DNA from: Thiogranum sp.
GTDB taxonomy: Bacteria; Pseudomonadota; Gammaproteobacteria; DSM-19610
DNA: 64,000 nucleotides
Assembly (NCBI GenBank): GCA_030148805.1
Contig: JASBSS010000035.1
Coordinates: 124,001 to 188,000 of the forward strand
Direction of reading: 5' to 3'
Below, piece after piece: positions 21,336-30,398 of the stretch (positions within the stretch are counted from its first letter, which is position 1; the number at the start of each line of letters is the position of its first letter). Both the position numbers and the translations under genes were made by a program. A model generated the notes under the pieces. The model searched no databases. It saw nothing but the letters and a program-made list of their open reading frames with translations, and was not told where the DNA came from.

Positions 21336-22502
21336 ATGAGCACCACCGCCGACAAAACACTGGAGAACAACACCCGCTACAGCCAGGTCCGCAAGGTCAC
21401 CTTGATCGGTTCGCTGGTGGATTTTCTGCTAGGCGTGGCCAAGATCGCGGTCGGTTGGCTGGCGCATTCCCAGGCGTTGATCGCCGACGGCTTGCATTCG
21501 CTGTCCGATCTGGCCACCGATTTCGTCGTGCTCTACGCCGCCAAGCACTCCCATCGGGAGGCCGACGAAGACCATCCCTATGGCCACGGACGGATTGAAA
21601 CCCTGGCGACCGTCGGGCTGGGGATCTCGCTGGTGGGCGTGGCCCTGGGCATCGGTTACGACGCGGTAAGCCATATGAACGAGCCCGAGCGCCTGGTGGT
21701 GCCCGGCGTTCTTGCCCTGGTCGTGGCCGTCATTTCGGTGCTCTCCAAGGAGGCTATCTATCAGTATACCCGCAACGCCGCCCGCCGCCTGCGCTCGAAC
21801 ATGCTGATGGCCAATGCCTGGCACAGTCGCAGCGATGCGATCTCCTCCATCGTGGTGATCATCGGCATCGTCGGGGCCATGATGGGGCATGCGTATCTCG
21901 ATGCGGTCGCCGCCATCGCGGTGGCGGCCATGATCGCCAAAATCGGTTTCGATCTGGTGCGCGACAGCACCAAGGAGTTGATCGACACCGCGCTGGAACC
22001 GGCGGTCGTCGACAGCATTCGCCAAGTGGTGTTGGGTGTGGACGGCGTGCGCGCGCTGCACATGCTGCGCTCGCGGCGCAGCGGCAGTGACGCCCTGGTG
22101 GACCTGCACCTGCAGGTGGATCCGCGTATCAGTGTCTCCGAAGGTCATCAGATCGGCGATACCGTGCGTCGCCGTCTGCTCGAGCGGGTCGAGGAAGTCA
22201 CGGACGTGACGGTACACATCGATCCCGAGGACGACGAACAGCGTTCGCCCTGCGACCAGTTGCCCCTGCGCGGAAAAGTGATCGACAGACTGAAGCAGTA
22301 TTGGGCTGAAATCGGCATCAGTGACATCGAGGACAGTCAGATAACGCTGCACTATCTCAGCGGACGGCTGCTCATCGATCTGTATCTGCCGCTCTCGGCA
22401 TTGGATAGCCGGGGCAACGCCGGCGCGTTCATTCGCGCCATAGAGCGGGCAGCGAAAAACGTGCCCGAAGTGAAATCGGTCCAGGTAAGCTTCCGGCCCT
22501 AG
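21336..22502 (+). CDS. Cation diffusion facilitator efflux transporter
   Basis: A 388-residue CDF-family exporter. The first metal site is HSLSD in membrane helix 2 and the second HSRSD in helix 5, the two HxxxD pairs that bind Zn, Fe or Mn. A conserved HPYGHGRIE lies between helices 2 and 3. The cytoplasmic tail is longer than usual and holds two ferredoxin-like blocks (residues about 210-290 and 310-388), each of CDF-dimerisation type. The metal is not predictable. The ATG at 21336 follows the tusA stop by 8 bases. Confidence 0.88.
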   Translation: MSTTADKTLENNTRYSQVRKVTLIGSLVDFLLGVAKIAVGWLAHSQALIADGLHSLSDLATDFVVLYAAKHSHREADEDHPYGHGRIETLATVGLGISLVGVALGIGYDAVSHMNEPERLVVPGVLALVVAVISVLSKEAIYQYTRNAARRLRSNMLMANAWHSRSDAISSIVVIIGIVGAMMGHAYLDAVAAIAVAAMIAKIGFDLVRDSTKELIDTALEPAVVDSIRQVVLGVDGVRALHMLRSRRSGSDALVDLHLQVDPRISVSEGHQIGDTVRRRLLERVEEVTDVTVHIDPEDDEQRSPCDQLPLRGKVIDRLKQYWAEIGISDIEDSQITLHYLSGRLLIDLYLPLSALDSRGNAGAFIRAIERAAKNVPEVKSVQVSFRP

Positions 22503-22503
22503 T

Positions 22504-22518
22504 GCACCTGAAGGGGGC
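22504..22518 (+). promoter_or_regulatory. Weaker NtrC site upstream of glnA
   Basis: GCACC-N5-GGGGC matches the NtrC consensus GCACY-N5-RGTGC at nine of ten defined bases. Its centre is 31 bases, three helical turns, from the next site. Confidence 0.55.
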
Positions 22519-22534
22519 GCGACGGAGTTTATGC

Positions 22535-22549
22535 GCACCAAAATAGTGC
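22535..22549 (+). promoter_or_regulatory. NtrC site upstream of glnA
   Basis: GCACC-AAAAT-AGTGC is a perfect match to the NtrC consensus. It lies about 75 bases before the sigma-54 -24 element, a normal enhancer distance. Confidence 0.85.
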
Positions 22550-22615
22550 GCCTAGCGGTTATACGGGTGCTGTTTTTTGCTACAACTTATTGTAAGTAAA
22601 AAATTTTCACCCATG

Positions 22616-22631
22616 GCATAATTCGTGCTCT
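22616..22631 (+). promoter_or_regulatory. Sigma-54 promoter of glnA
   Basis: TGGCAT-N5-GTGCT has the -24 GG and -12 GC with exactly ten bases between, the fixed sigma-54 spacing. Transcription would start near 22642, about 90 bases before the glnA ATG. A dyad GTGCTC...GAGCAC (22627-22645) covers the -12 and start region. Confidence 0.75.
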
Positions 22632-22730
22632 AACAGTGAGCACTTTATTTTGTTACCCGGTCTACGCCCCTGGTGCGAGGCGCCGGGAGCGAGTGTTAAC
22701 TGACCCAGCCTAAATCTCGGAGGAAGGTAA

Positions 22731-24140
22731 ATGACGGCAGCCAAGGTTACAAAACTGATGAAGGACAACGGCGTTAAGTTCGTTGACCTGCGTTTCACCG
22801 ACACGCGCGGCAAAGAACAACATGTGACGCTGCCGGCCGGCGAGATCAACGCCGGTTTTTTCAAGGACGGAAAGATGTTCGACGGTTCGAGTATTTCCGG
22901 TTGGAAGGGCATCAACGAATCCGACATGATTCTGATGCCCGATACCGCCACCGCGGTTCTCGACCCGTTCGCCGACGAGTCGACCATGAACCTGCGCTGT
23001 GACATCCTCGAACCGAGTACGATGAAGGGTTACGATCGCGACCCGCGCTCGATCGCCCAGCGCGCCGAAGCCTATCTGAAATCCACCAAGATCGCCGACA
23101 CCGCCTACTTCGGCCCCGAGAACGAATTTTTCATCCTCGACGACGTCCGCTGGGGTGCCAACATGGGTGGCGCCTTCTATAAGGTGGATTCCGACGAGGC
23201 CTCGTGGAATGCCGAACGCGTTTACGAGGACGGCAACATCGGTCACCGCCCCGGCATTAAGGGCGGCTACTTCCCGGTGCCGCCGGTCGATTCGCTGCAC
23301 GACATCCGCTCCGCCATGTGCCTGGCATTGGACGAAATGGGTTGCCCCACCGAGGTGCACCACCACGAGGTGGCCACCGCCGGTCAGTGCGAAATCGGCG
23401 CGGCGTTCAACACGCTGGTGCGCAAGGCCGACGAAGTGCAGATATTGAAATACGTCGTCTGGAACGTGGCCCACAGCTACGGCAAGACGGCGACCTTCAT
23501 GCCCAAGCCGCTGGTCGGCGACAACGGTAACGGCATGCACGTGCACCAATCGCTGGCGAAAAACGGCAACAATCTGTTCACCGGCAAGAAGTACGGCGGG
23601 CTGTCCGATATCGCGCTCTATTATATAGGTGGCATCATCAAGCACGCGCGGGCGCTCAACGCCTTCACCAACGCCTCGACCAATTCCTATAAGCGACTGG
23701 TGCCGGGTTTCGAGGCGCCGGTGATGCTGGCTTATTCGGCGCGCAATCGCTCGGCGTCGATCCGTATCCCCTTCGTCTCCAATCCGAAGGCGCGCCGCAT
23801 CGAGGTGCGGTTCCCGGATTCGACCGCCAATCCGTATCTGGCGTTCTCCGCCATGCTGATGGCCGGCATCGACGGCATCCAGAACAAGATCCATCCGGGC
23901 GATGCCATGGACAAGGACCTGTACGATCTGCCGCCCGAAGAGGAGGCCAAGATCCCGCAGGTCTGCTACTCCTTCGATCAGGCCCTGGACGCGCTGGACA
24001 AGGATCGCAAGTTCCTTACCGCCAGCGGCGTGTTCACCGACGATATGATCGACGCCTATATCGGCCTGAAGATGGAAGAAGTCACCCGTTTGCGCATGAC
24101 CACGCATCCGGTGGAGTTCGACATGTACTACAGCCTCTAG
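22731..24140 (+). CDS. glnA: Glutamine synthetase type I
   Basis: A 469-residue dodecameric enzyme that joins ammonia and glutamate using ATP. It has [16 protein letters not shown] at the start, [11 protein letters not shown] and [13 protein letters not shown] in the metal site, and NRSASIRIP in the substrate site. The adenylylation tyrosine sits in [11 protein letters not shown] near residue 400, so the enzyme should be turned off by GlnE. A good ribosome site (GGAGGAA) precedes ATG. It is driven by a sigma-54/NtrC promoter and ends in a strong terminator. Confidence 0.98.
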   Translation: MTAAKVTKLMKDNGVKFVDLRFTDTRGKEQHVTLPAGEINAGFFKDGKMFDGSSISGWKGINESDMILMPDTATAVLDPFADESTMNLRCDILEPSTMKGYDRDPRSIAQRAEAYLKSTKIADTAYFGPENEFFILDDVRWGANMGGAFYKVDSDEASWNAERVYEDGNIGHRPGIKGGYFPVPPVDSLHDIRSAMCLALDEMGCPTEVHHHEVATAGQCEIGAAFNTLVRKADEVQILKYVVWNVAHSYGKTATFMPKPLVGDNGNGMHVHQSLAKNGNNLFTGKKYGGLSDIALYYIGGIIKHARALNAFTNASTNSYKRLVPGFEAPVMLAYSARNRSASIRIPFVSNPKARRIEVRFPDSTANPYLAFSAMLMAGIDGIQNKIHPGDAMDKDLYDLPPEEEAKIPQVCYSFDQALDALDKDRKFLTASGVFTDDMIDAYIGLKMEEVTRLRMTTHPVEFDMYYSL

Positions 24141-24161
24141 CCGGCCGACAAGCGGTAGCGA

Positions 24162-24187
24162 AACGCCCCCGAACGGGGGCGTTTTTT
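24162..24187 (+). terminator. Intrinsic terminator of glnA
   Basis: AACGCCCCC (24162-24170), loop GAAC, GGGGGCGTT (24175-24183), ending in a run of T. It lies 22 bases past the glnA stop. Confidence 0.93.
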
Positions 24188-24248
24188 GTTGCGTGTCCTT
24201 CGCACCCACAGTAAGGTGGCAGGCAGCAGAACCAGTGGGGGTTCCCCG

Positions 24249-24860
24249 ATGAAGGGTAAAGCCGGCATTCTATTCGCAGCGCTGCTTTGGGCGGCGGCTT
24301 CCCCGGCCTGGGCCGCTGTCTACAAGACCGTCGATGAACAGGGAAACGTGGTCTACACCGACGATCCGGCCGGTCACGGCGAGCCGCTCAAACTCCCCCC
24401 CCTGTCGACCGTGCCGCCACCGAAGTATCGTTCCAGCACGGCGAGCGCGCCACGCGAAAAAGCCGCCGTTGCCGCGGGCTACGAAACCGTCCAGATTGTC
24501 GCGCCCCAAGCGGACGAAACGCTGCGCGACAACACCGGCAATGTCGTGGTCAAGGCGCTGGTGCAGCCGCCGCTGAATGTCGCCGCGGGCGACAGGTTGC
24601 AGTATTTTCTCGATGATCAACCCGTGGGCGAGCCGAGCGTAGCCACCCAGACGCTGCTGCCCAATCTGGACCGGGGGGCCCATAGCGTGGCGGTGGCGAT
24701 AGTCGCGGCCTCCGGCTCGCAAACTCAGCGCAGCAATAGTGTGCGTTTCTATCTGCACCGCCAGTCGATCAACTTCCCCCGTGGCCCGCAATCGACCAAC
24801 GCGCCACCCCCGCCCGCACCAAAACCCCCGCCCGCACCAAAGTCCACGCTGTCGCGTTGA
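24249..24860 (+). CDS. Secreted DUF4124-domain protein
   Basis: A 203-residue exported protein. The signal peptide (residues 1-22) is cut after AWA. The next 25 residues, VYKTVDEQGNVVYTDDP, are the DUF4124 motif, a small beta unit found in many gammaproteobacterial envelope proteins. The rest resembles an immunoglobulin-like beta domain and ends in a Pro-rich tail with two copies of PPPAPK. The function is unknown. Its place between glnA and ntrBC is common in related bacteria, but a nitrogen role is not established. GTGGGGG precedes the ATG. Confidence 0.8.
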   Translation: MKGKAGILFAALLWAAASPAWAAVYKTVDEQGNVVYTDDPAGHGEPLKLPPLSTVPPPKYRSSTASAPREKAAVAAGYETVQIVAPQADETLRDNTGNVVVKALVQPPLNVAAGDRLQYFLDDQPVGEPSVATQTLLPNLDRGAHSVAVAIVAASGSQTQRSNSVRFYLHRQSINFPRGPQSTNAPPPPAPKPPPAPKSTLSR

Positions 24861-24882
24861 CCGGCGCCCCCACGGGTGAGGC

Positions 24883-24907
24883 GATATGCACTATAATGGT
24901 GCATATC
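24883..24907 (+). promoter_or_regulatory. NtrC operator over the ntrBC promoter
   Basis: GCACT-ATAAT-GGTGC (24888-24902) is a perfect NtrC site set in a longer dyad whose arms are GATATGCAC and GTGCATATC. The centre holds TATAAT (24892-24897), a perfect sigma-70 -10 box. NtrC binding here would block that box, as at the E. coli glnL promoter. The ntrB start is about 185 bases on. Confidence 0.7.
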
Positions 24908-25090
24908 GTGCTCTAGCCTGTGCATCTGCACTTATTGGGATCATTCCAGCCGCTTGATGAATCCCGCGAATTCTATCGAGTAATAGATATTAGTTGTTTT
25001 AACTCAGTTAGTTAAGCCCGCCTAGCTGTCCCGCTCGCGGAATGTGCGGGAAGCCAGGAGAGCTGGTTTGGTTTTTGCACTCGGTTGAAC

Positions 25091-26158
25091 ATGACAATGC
25101 CCGACGATCTGTTGCAGGCCTGGCCCGGCCAATTGCTGGAAACGCTCAACACGGCGGTGATTCTGCTCGACGACGCCCTGCGTCTGACGTACCTGAATCC
25201 AGCGGCGGAGAATCTGTTCGAAATCAGCCGGCGCCAGGTCAGTGGCCAGTACTGGCCGGGAATGTTGCAGGCCGAGAAGTCGCTCGGCGACCGCTTGCGC
25301 GGTGCGCTGCACGCCCAGGAGCCGTTCACCGAACGCGAATTGGAGCTGCACACCGCCTACGGCCGGCACATCACCGTCGACTGCACCGTGACACCCCTGA
25401 GTAACGGAGATTTGCTGTTGGAAATAGTACGGGTAGACAGGCACTTGCGAATCGCGCACGAAGAGCACCTGTTGACGCAACAACGGGCCGCGCGCGATCT
25501 GATGCGCGGCATGGCCCATGAGATCAAGAACCCGCTGGGTGGCTTGCGCGGCGCGGCGCAGTTGCTCGAAAGCGAGCTCGAACAACCGGAGCTGACCGAA
25601 TACACCCAGGTGATCATCGGCGAGGCCGATCGTTTGCGCAATCTCGTCGATCGCATGCTCGGCCCCAACAATGTGCCCGACAACCGTACGGTGAACATCC
25701 ACCAGGTGATCGAGCATGTGCGCAGTCTGGTCGACGCCGAAGCGCATCCCGGTCTGGAGCTCAAGCGCGAATACGACCCCAGTATCCCCGAGCTGCAGGC
25801 CGACGCCGAGCTGCTGGTGCAGGCGCTGCTCAATCTGGTGCGCAACGCCGCCCAGGCGGGCGCGCGCTGCATCACTTTGCGCAGTCGCACCCAACGACAG
25901 TTCACCATAGGCCACACCCGCTACAAGCTGGTCATACGCCTGGACGTTATCGATGACGGTCCCGGTATCGCTCCCGACATGCAAAACAAGATCTTCTATC
26001 CCATGGTCAGCGGCCGCCCCGACGGGACCGGGCTGGGGTTGTCGATCGCCCAGTCGTTGATCAATCAACACAACGGAATCATCGAGTTCACCAGTGAACC
26101 GGGAAACACCCGGTTCACGGTTCTTTTGCCTTTGGAGGTCGCGAATGACACAAGCTGA
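25091..26158 (+). CDS. glnL: Nitrogen-regulation sensor kinase NtrB
   Basis: A 355-residue cytoplasmic kinase/phosphatase that sets the phosphorylation of NtrC under PII control. An N-terminal PAS domain (LNTAVILLDDALRLTYLNPAAENLF) is followed by the H-box AHEIKNPLGG with His143, the N-box LLNLVRNAAQA and the ATP-lid DDGPGIAP / GTGLGLSI. No membrane helix. Start codons ATG 25091 and 25097 and TTG 25085 are all close; none has a strong ribosome site. It overlaps ntrC by 14 bases. Confidence 0.95.
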   Translation: MTMPDDLLQAWPGQLLETLNTAVILLDDALRLTYLNPAAENLFEISRRQVSGQYWPGMLQAEKSLGDRLRGALHAQEPFTERELELHTAYGRHITVDCTVTPLSNGDLLLEIVRVDRHLRIAHEEHLLTQQRAARDLMRGMAHEIKNPLGGLRGAAQLLESELEQPELTEYTQVIIGEADRLRNLVDRMLGPNNVPDNRTVNIHQVIEHVRSLVDAEAHPGLELKREYDPSIPELQADAELLVQALLNLVRNAAQAGARCITLRSRTQRQFTIGHTRYKLVIRLDVIDDGPGIAPDMQNKIFYPMVSGRPDGTGLGLSIAQSLINQHNGIIEFTSEPGNTRFTVLLPLEVANDTS

Positions 26159-27557
26159 AAGCGTCTGGGTGATTGACGACGATCAGTCCATACGCTGGGT
26201 ATTGGAGAAAGCCCTGGAAAAAGCCAGTATGGACGTGAAGAGTTTCGCCTCCGCCAGCGGGATCCTGGAAACCCTGGAGCGGGGTCAGCCCGATGCGCTG
26301 ATTACCGACGTGCGGATGCCGGGCATGGATGGTTTCGAGCTGCTGGGGAAGATCCAACAGCGGTATCCGGATCTTCCGGTGATCATCATCACCGCGCATT
26401 CCGATCTCGACAGCGCGGTGACCGCCTACAAAGGCGGCGCGTTCGAATACCTGCCCAAACCCTTCGATGTCCAGGAAGCCGTCGAGCTCACCCGGCGCGC
26501 GGTCGATCACAGCCGTGCCAACAAACACGACGCCCACGCCGCCGCCAAGGAGGAGGTGCCGGAAATCATCGGCGAGGCACCGGCGATGCAGGAAGTGTTT
26601 CGCGCCATCGGCAGGTTGTCACGCTCGAACATCACGGTATTGATCAACGGCGAATCGGGCACTGGCAAGGAGCTGGTGGCGCGGGCGCTGCATCGTCACA
26701 GCCCACGGGCCGACAAGCCGTTCGTGGCGCTGAACATGGCCGCCATTCCGCGCGACCTGCTGGAATCGGAACTGTTCGGTCACGAGCGCGGTGCCTTTAC
26801 CGGCGCGCAGACCCAGCGGGTCGGTCGCTTCGAGCAGTCCGACGGCGGCACCCTGTTTCTGGACGAAATCGGCGACATGCCGGCGGAGATGCAGACGCGC
26901 CTGCTGCGGGTGCTTTCCGACGGCGAGTTCTATCGTGTCGGCGGGCATACACCGATAAAGGTCAATGTGCGCATCATTGCCGCCACGCACCAGAATCTGG
27001 AACAACGCGTCAAGGAAGGCAGCTTCCGTGAAGACCTGTTCCACCGCCTGAACGTGATCCGCATCCACTTGCCGGCGCTGCGCGAGCGGCGTGAGGATAT
27101 CGGTCTGCTGATGCGTCACTTCCTGAACAGCGCGGCGCGCGAACTCAACGTCGAGAGCAAGACCTTGCTGGCGGAGACCGCGGCGCATCTCAAGCAGCTC
27201 GACTGGCCGGGGAATGTCCGGCAAGTGGAGAATCTGTGCCGTTGGCTGACGGTCATGGCTTCCGGCAAGGAAGTCCGTATCGACGATTTGCCAGAAGAGC
27301 TTCACCAGCGCCAGAGCGGCGAACTGGCGACCGGACAGGGTTGGGAAGTGGCGCTGAAAAACTGGGCCGATCTGCAGTTGGCCGACGGGCGTGAGGCGCT
27401 GCTCGACGAAGCCCTGCCCGCGTTCGAACGCATTATGATCGAATCGGCGCTGGCGCGTACCGGCGGTCGGCGGCAGGACGCGGCGCGCCTGCTCGGTTGG
27501 GGGAGAAACACGCTGACCAGGAAGATAAAAGAACTGGCGATGAACGTGGCGCGCTAA
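26145..27557 (+). CDS. glnG: Nitrogen-regulation response regulator NtrC
   Basis: A 470-residue sigma-54 activator. The receiver domain has acidic residues IDDD and the phospho-acceptor Asp55 in ITDVRMPG. The AAA+ domain has Walker A GESGTGKE, the sigma-54 contact loop GAFTGA and Walker [13 protein letters not shown] Fis-type helix-turn-helix ([20 protein letters not shown]) closes the protein. The ATG follows TTTGGAGG within the end of ntrB. It should act at the glnA and ntrB sites in this window. Convergent with mshI, only two bases apart. Confidence 0.97.
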   Translation: MTQAESVWVIDDDQSIRWVLEKALEKASMDVKSFASASGILETLERGQPDALITDVRMPGMDGFELLGKIQQRYPDLPVIIITAHSDLDSAVTAYKGGAFEYLPKPFDVQEAVELTRRAVDHSRANKHDAHAAAKEEVPEIIGEAPAMQEVFRAIGRLSRSNITVLINGESGTGKELVARALHRHSPRADKPFVALNMAAIPRDLLESELFGHERGAFTGAQTQRVGRFEQSDGGTLFLDEIGDMPAEMQTRLLRVLSDGEFYRVGGHTPIKVNVRIIAATHQNLEQRVKEGSFREDLFHRLNVIRIHLPALRERREDIGLLMRHFLNSAARELNVESKTLLAETAAHLKQLDWPGNVRQVENLCRWLTVMASGKEVRIDDLPEELHQRQSGELATGQGWEVALKNWADLQLADGREALLDEALPAFERIMIESALARTGGRRQDAARLLGWGRNTLTRKIKELAMNVAR

Positions 27558-27559
27558 GC

Positions 27560-28486
27560 CTAGAGTTGTGCCGGTTCACAGCGCAAGGCCGCGCCGATGG
27601 CCAACAGGCAATGCGCCAGTTCGTCCTCCTCGATGCCGGCCGGGATGTCGACGACCCCGGCGATATCCAGGACCTGCACCTCGATCCCGGTCAGTTGCAG
27701 CAACTGCTCGGTAAGCGCCCCGACGCCGCGCGGCGATGCGCACAGCGTCAATTGAGTGATGGGTGCCTGCTGGAAGTGACGGTCGTAATAATCCATCGAG
27801 CGTTGCAGTTCCAAGGCCAGTCGTTCGGCCAGTGCGGAGGAGTCGAGCAGTTGCGACCAGCCGAATTCCATGCCCCGGGCCAGATATAGCGTCGCGTCGC
27901 GGGTCAAGGTGATCAGGCCGTGGTTGGCGCCAAAGTGCAACAGTGCCTGCCCGTTGGCATCCTGCGGCACCCGCGCGGCGAGGTTGCGCAATGCCAGCTC
28001 CGGTATGTCGATCACGCTCAGCTCCACGCCCGCCTCCTGCAACAGCTGGGCGCGCTCCTCCACCACCGAGGCACGCGAGACCACGACGTACAGGCTCTCC
28101 TGCACGTTGCGCGCGCCACTGGGTGGTACGTCGAACACGTCCAGGACGGCGTCGTCGATATGGAAATCGATCAGATCGCGCACCTTCCAGCGAATGGCGG
28201 CTTTCAGCTCAGCCGCCGGCACCTCGGGCGCCTCCACCAACAGCAGCTGATAGTCTTGCGCCGCGAGCAACGTGGAACAGCGGGTTTTGTCCAGCCGGTA
28301 CTGGGCCACGGTCTTCTTCAGCAGCGCCGCCAGGCTCTGCTCACCTTCCAGCGGATGAAAGGCGCAATACTCCAGCACCGGTTTTTCGAGTTTGGCGTGG
28401 TCGACACAGGCCAGGGCGACGCCCTCGTCATCGGCCACCAGAGCACAGAGGCGACTGCTACGGGACTTGCTGTTGAGTCGAAACAC
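27560..28486 (-). CDS. mshI: MSHA biogenesis protein MshI (PilM-like)
   Basis: A 308-residue actin-fold protein of the PilM/MshI type, expected on the inner face of the membrane where it would bind the N-terminus of the PilN-like subunit. It has the family run of strands LCALVADDEGVALACVD, a central WKVRDLIDFHIDDAVLDVF and a late LELQRSMDYYDRHF. The GTG at 28486, after AAGGATCGAGG, gives a normal N-terminus; the frame stays open far upstream over the adhesin gene. In most MSHA operons mshI is first; here it is last. Confidence 0.8.
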   Translation of the reverse strand: MFRLNSKSRSSRLCALVADDEGVALACVDHAKLEKPVLEYCAFHPLEGEQSLAALLKKTVAQYRLDKTRCSTLLAAQDYQLLLVEAPEVPAAELKAAIRWKVRDLIDFHIDDAVLDVFDVPPSGARNVQESLYVVVSRASVVEERAQLLQEAGVELSVIDIPELALRNLAARVPQDANGQALLHFGANHGLITLTRDATLYLARGMEFGWSQLLDSSALAERLALELQRSMDYYDRHFQQAPITQLTLCASPRGVGALTEQLLQLTGIEVQVLDIAGVVDIPAGIEEDELAHCLLAIGAALRCEPAQL

Positions 28487-28539
28487 CCTCGATCCTTTGT
28501 CGATAAGTGCGCCAAGCGTCGCCGATGTTCGCGCCGCTG

Positions 28540-29886
28540 TCAATTCGCCACCTGTTCGCGCCAGCGCACCAGCGAGACCCCGCTGGCGCCGCCCCCGCCG
28601 CTCAGATAGACGTCGTTGAGATTTTCGCCCCCGGGCGCCGCCGCGCCGATGTAACTCCAGCTGACCCCGTCGTAGTGGATCAGGTTCCAGCCGTTGCGCT
28701 GCACCCCGACGGCCCAGCAGTCGGTCGGCAGGCTGCAGTGAACACCCTTGAGGTCGGCACGATGCTTGCCGCTTTTGAGCGAATTTTCTGTCCAACCGCT
28801 ACCGTTCCAATGCACCAGGACATAGTTGTTTTTTTCCCGGTCGCCGACCGCCCAGCAGTCGTCCACGGCCGCGCAGGACACTGCATTGAGGTTGGCGCGC
28901 GCCTTCTTCGGGGCCGGCTCCGTGACCGGCGACCAGGTGCCGCCGCTGTAACGCACAAAGAAATAATCGTTGCCGGAAAGCGCGCCCACGGCCCAACATT
29001 GATCGTCGGCCGGACAGTCGATGCCGTTGAGCGCGGACGCGCCGAACCCGGACGGATAGACCTGGGCCCAGGACAAGGAAGCATCGCGCACCGCACCCCA
29101 CTGGGACACCCCGAAGCAGGTGGCGCTGGTACAGGCCACATCGTTGAACTGGTTGAAGGGCATGAAGACCCAGGTATCCTGCCAGTTGGCGCCGTTCCAG
29201 CGTAACGCGGCTCCGAGTTGAAAGAAGGGTCCGATGGCCCGGTAGCCCACCGCCTGACAGGCCGTCGCCGTCAGCGGCGGGCAGGCGACGCCCTGGAGAT
29301 GTCGATTGGGGGTCACCGAGTACGGCGACCAGGCGGCGCCGTTCCAATGCAGCACGACGCTGTTGTCCCCGACCGCCCAGCAATCGTTGGCGTCGACGCA
29401 ATGCACGCTGTTGAGGTTTTGGGTGGTGACGCTGGCCACGGCGTTCCAGCTGGTGCCGTTCCAGCGCAGCATGGCGCCGTTGTCGCCGACCGCCCAGCCG
29501 TCGCTGCCGGCCAGCCGCAGATCCGCCTGCACCGTGCGTGCGGCGCTGCTCGCCCCCGGACTCAGGGGGGTGATGGTCGCACGGACCTCGATCCGGCAAT
29601 CGCCGCCGACCAGGAACGCATTGGTGAGCTCGAAACTGCCGCGGCCGACCGCGATGGAGCCCGATGGGCTGAGCGCGACACAGGCCGTGCCCGCGGCGTA
29701 GAGCGAGGAGGCGTATTCAACCCCCGATTCCGCCAGGAACAACGCCTCGACGGTATCCTGCTGCGCCGCGGTGTCGATCAAACCGGAGGCGCTCAAACGG
29801 TTCAGGGTCTGCGCCAGCGCCGCCATGACGACCAGAATGAACACCGCCCCGAGCAGGGTCACGACCCCTTGCTGCGAGCGGTTCAT
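28540..29886 (-). CDS. Minor pilin fused to cysteine-repeat propeller (MshP-like)
   Basis: A 448-residue protein. Residues 1-120 look like a PilX/MshP minor pilin: an uncleaved-type start QQGVVTLLGAVFILVVMAAL, one hydrophobic helix, then FLAESGVEYASSLYAAG. From about 125 to the end there are seven to eight repeats of roughly 40-50 residues with the core L-x2-V-x-C-x4-DCWAVG and a later LxWNGxxW. The first repeat lacks its opening strand and the last lacks CWAVG, as in a ring-closed beta propeller. Paired cysteines suggest disulfides in each blade. A tip adhesin is the likely role. ATG overlaps the stop of the upstream pilin gene. Confidence 0.7.
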   Translation of the reverse strand: MNRSQQGVVTLLGAVFILVVMAALAQTLNRLSASGLIDTAAQQDTVEALFLAESGVEYASSLYAAGTACVALSPSGSIAVGRGSFELTNAFLVGGDCRIEVRATITPLSPGASSAARTVQADLRLAGSDGWAVGDNGAMLRWNGTSWNAVASVTTQNLNSVHCVDANDCWAVGDNSVVLHWNGAAWSPYSVTPNRHLQGVACPPLTATACQAVGYRAIGPFFQLGAALRWNGANWQDTWVFMPFNQFNDVACTSATCFGVSQWGAVRDASLSWAQVYPSGFGASALNGIDCPADDQCWAVGALSGNDYFFVRYSGGTWSPVTEPAPKKARANLNAVSCAAVDDCWAVGDREKNNYVLVHWNGSGWTENSLKSGKHRADLKGVHCSLPTDCWAVGVQRNGWNLIHYDGVSWSYIGAAAPGGENLNDVYLSGGGGASGVSLVRWREQVAN

Positions 29887-30398
29887 GAGCGGTTCCTCAA
29901 TGCGACCCGGCCGCGTTGAGCGTAACGGTTGCCGTTGTCGAGCACCACTTCGAACTCGATGTAGGCGACATCCGCCGTGGTGCTGGCAGGCAGCCCGTCG
30001 CTGCGGTAATAGCTGAAACTGAGGCTGCTGAGCTGGTCGGCCAGGGTGAAGACGCCGCCCGGCAGGGTATCGTAGCTGATCTGCAGCAGCGGTGGCGCGG
30101 CGCTGAGCGAAACCGTGACGCCGTCGGTCTTGGTGAAGGTGATACTGTCGCCGGCGGTATTCACCGGGGTGGCGATGGCGAACACGCCGCCGCTGTTGTC
30201 GATAGCGCGCAGCTCCCTGGCGATGCGTTCGCTGGTGTAGCGCAGATTGTTGACCGTGTACAGCGCCGCATGGGTGTTGTTGTAGGCACGCGCGCCGTTG
30301 CTCAGATAAGGCGCGGCCACCGCCGCGAGCAGACCGAGCACGCTGAGGCCGATGACCAGCTCGATCAAACTGAAGCCTTGCAGCCGGCGGCGCGCCAT
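29883..30398 (-). CDS. Type IV minor pilin, MshO position
   Basis: A 171-residue prepilin. The cleavage site is intact: RRRLQG-FSLIELVIGLSVLGLL, with Glu5 of the mature protein. One hydrophobic helix is followed by a beta-rich head (DGVTVSLSAAPPLLQISYD). It probably forms part of the priming or tip complex of the MSHA pilus. It overlaps both neighbours by a few bases. Confidence 0.8.
   Translation of the reverse strand: MARRRLQGFSLIELVIGLSVLGLLAAVAAPYLSNGARAYNNTHAALYTVNNLRYTSERIARELRAIDNSGGVFAIATPVNTAGDSITFTKTDGVTVSLSAAPPLLQISYDTLPGGVFTLADQLSSLSFSYYRSDGLPASTTADVAYIEFEVVLDNGNRYAQRGRVALRNRS

Noticed and set aside
22565-22580. Second sigma-54 promoter before glnA (GGGTGC...TTGC)
   Set aside because: The GG to GC spacing is not ten bases and the -24 half is poor. 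The element at 22616-22631 fits exactly.
22710-24209. Minus-strand open frame of 499 codons
   Set aside because: Exact antisense shadow of glnA. High GC third positions keep the opposite frame open.
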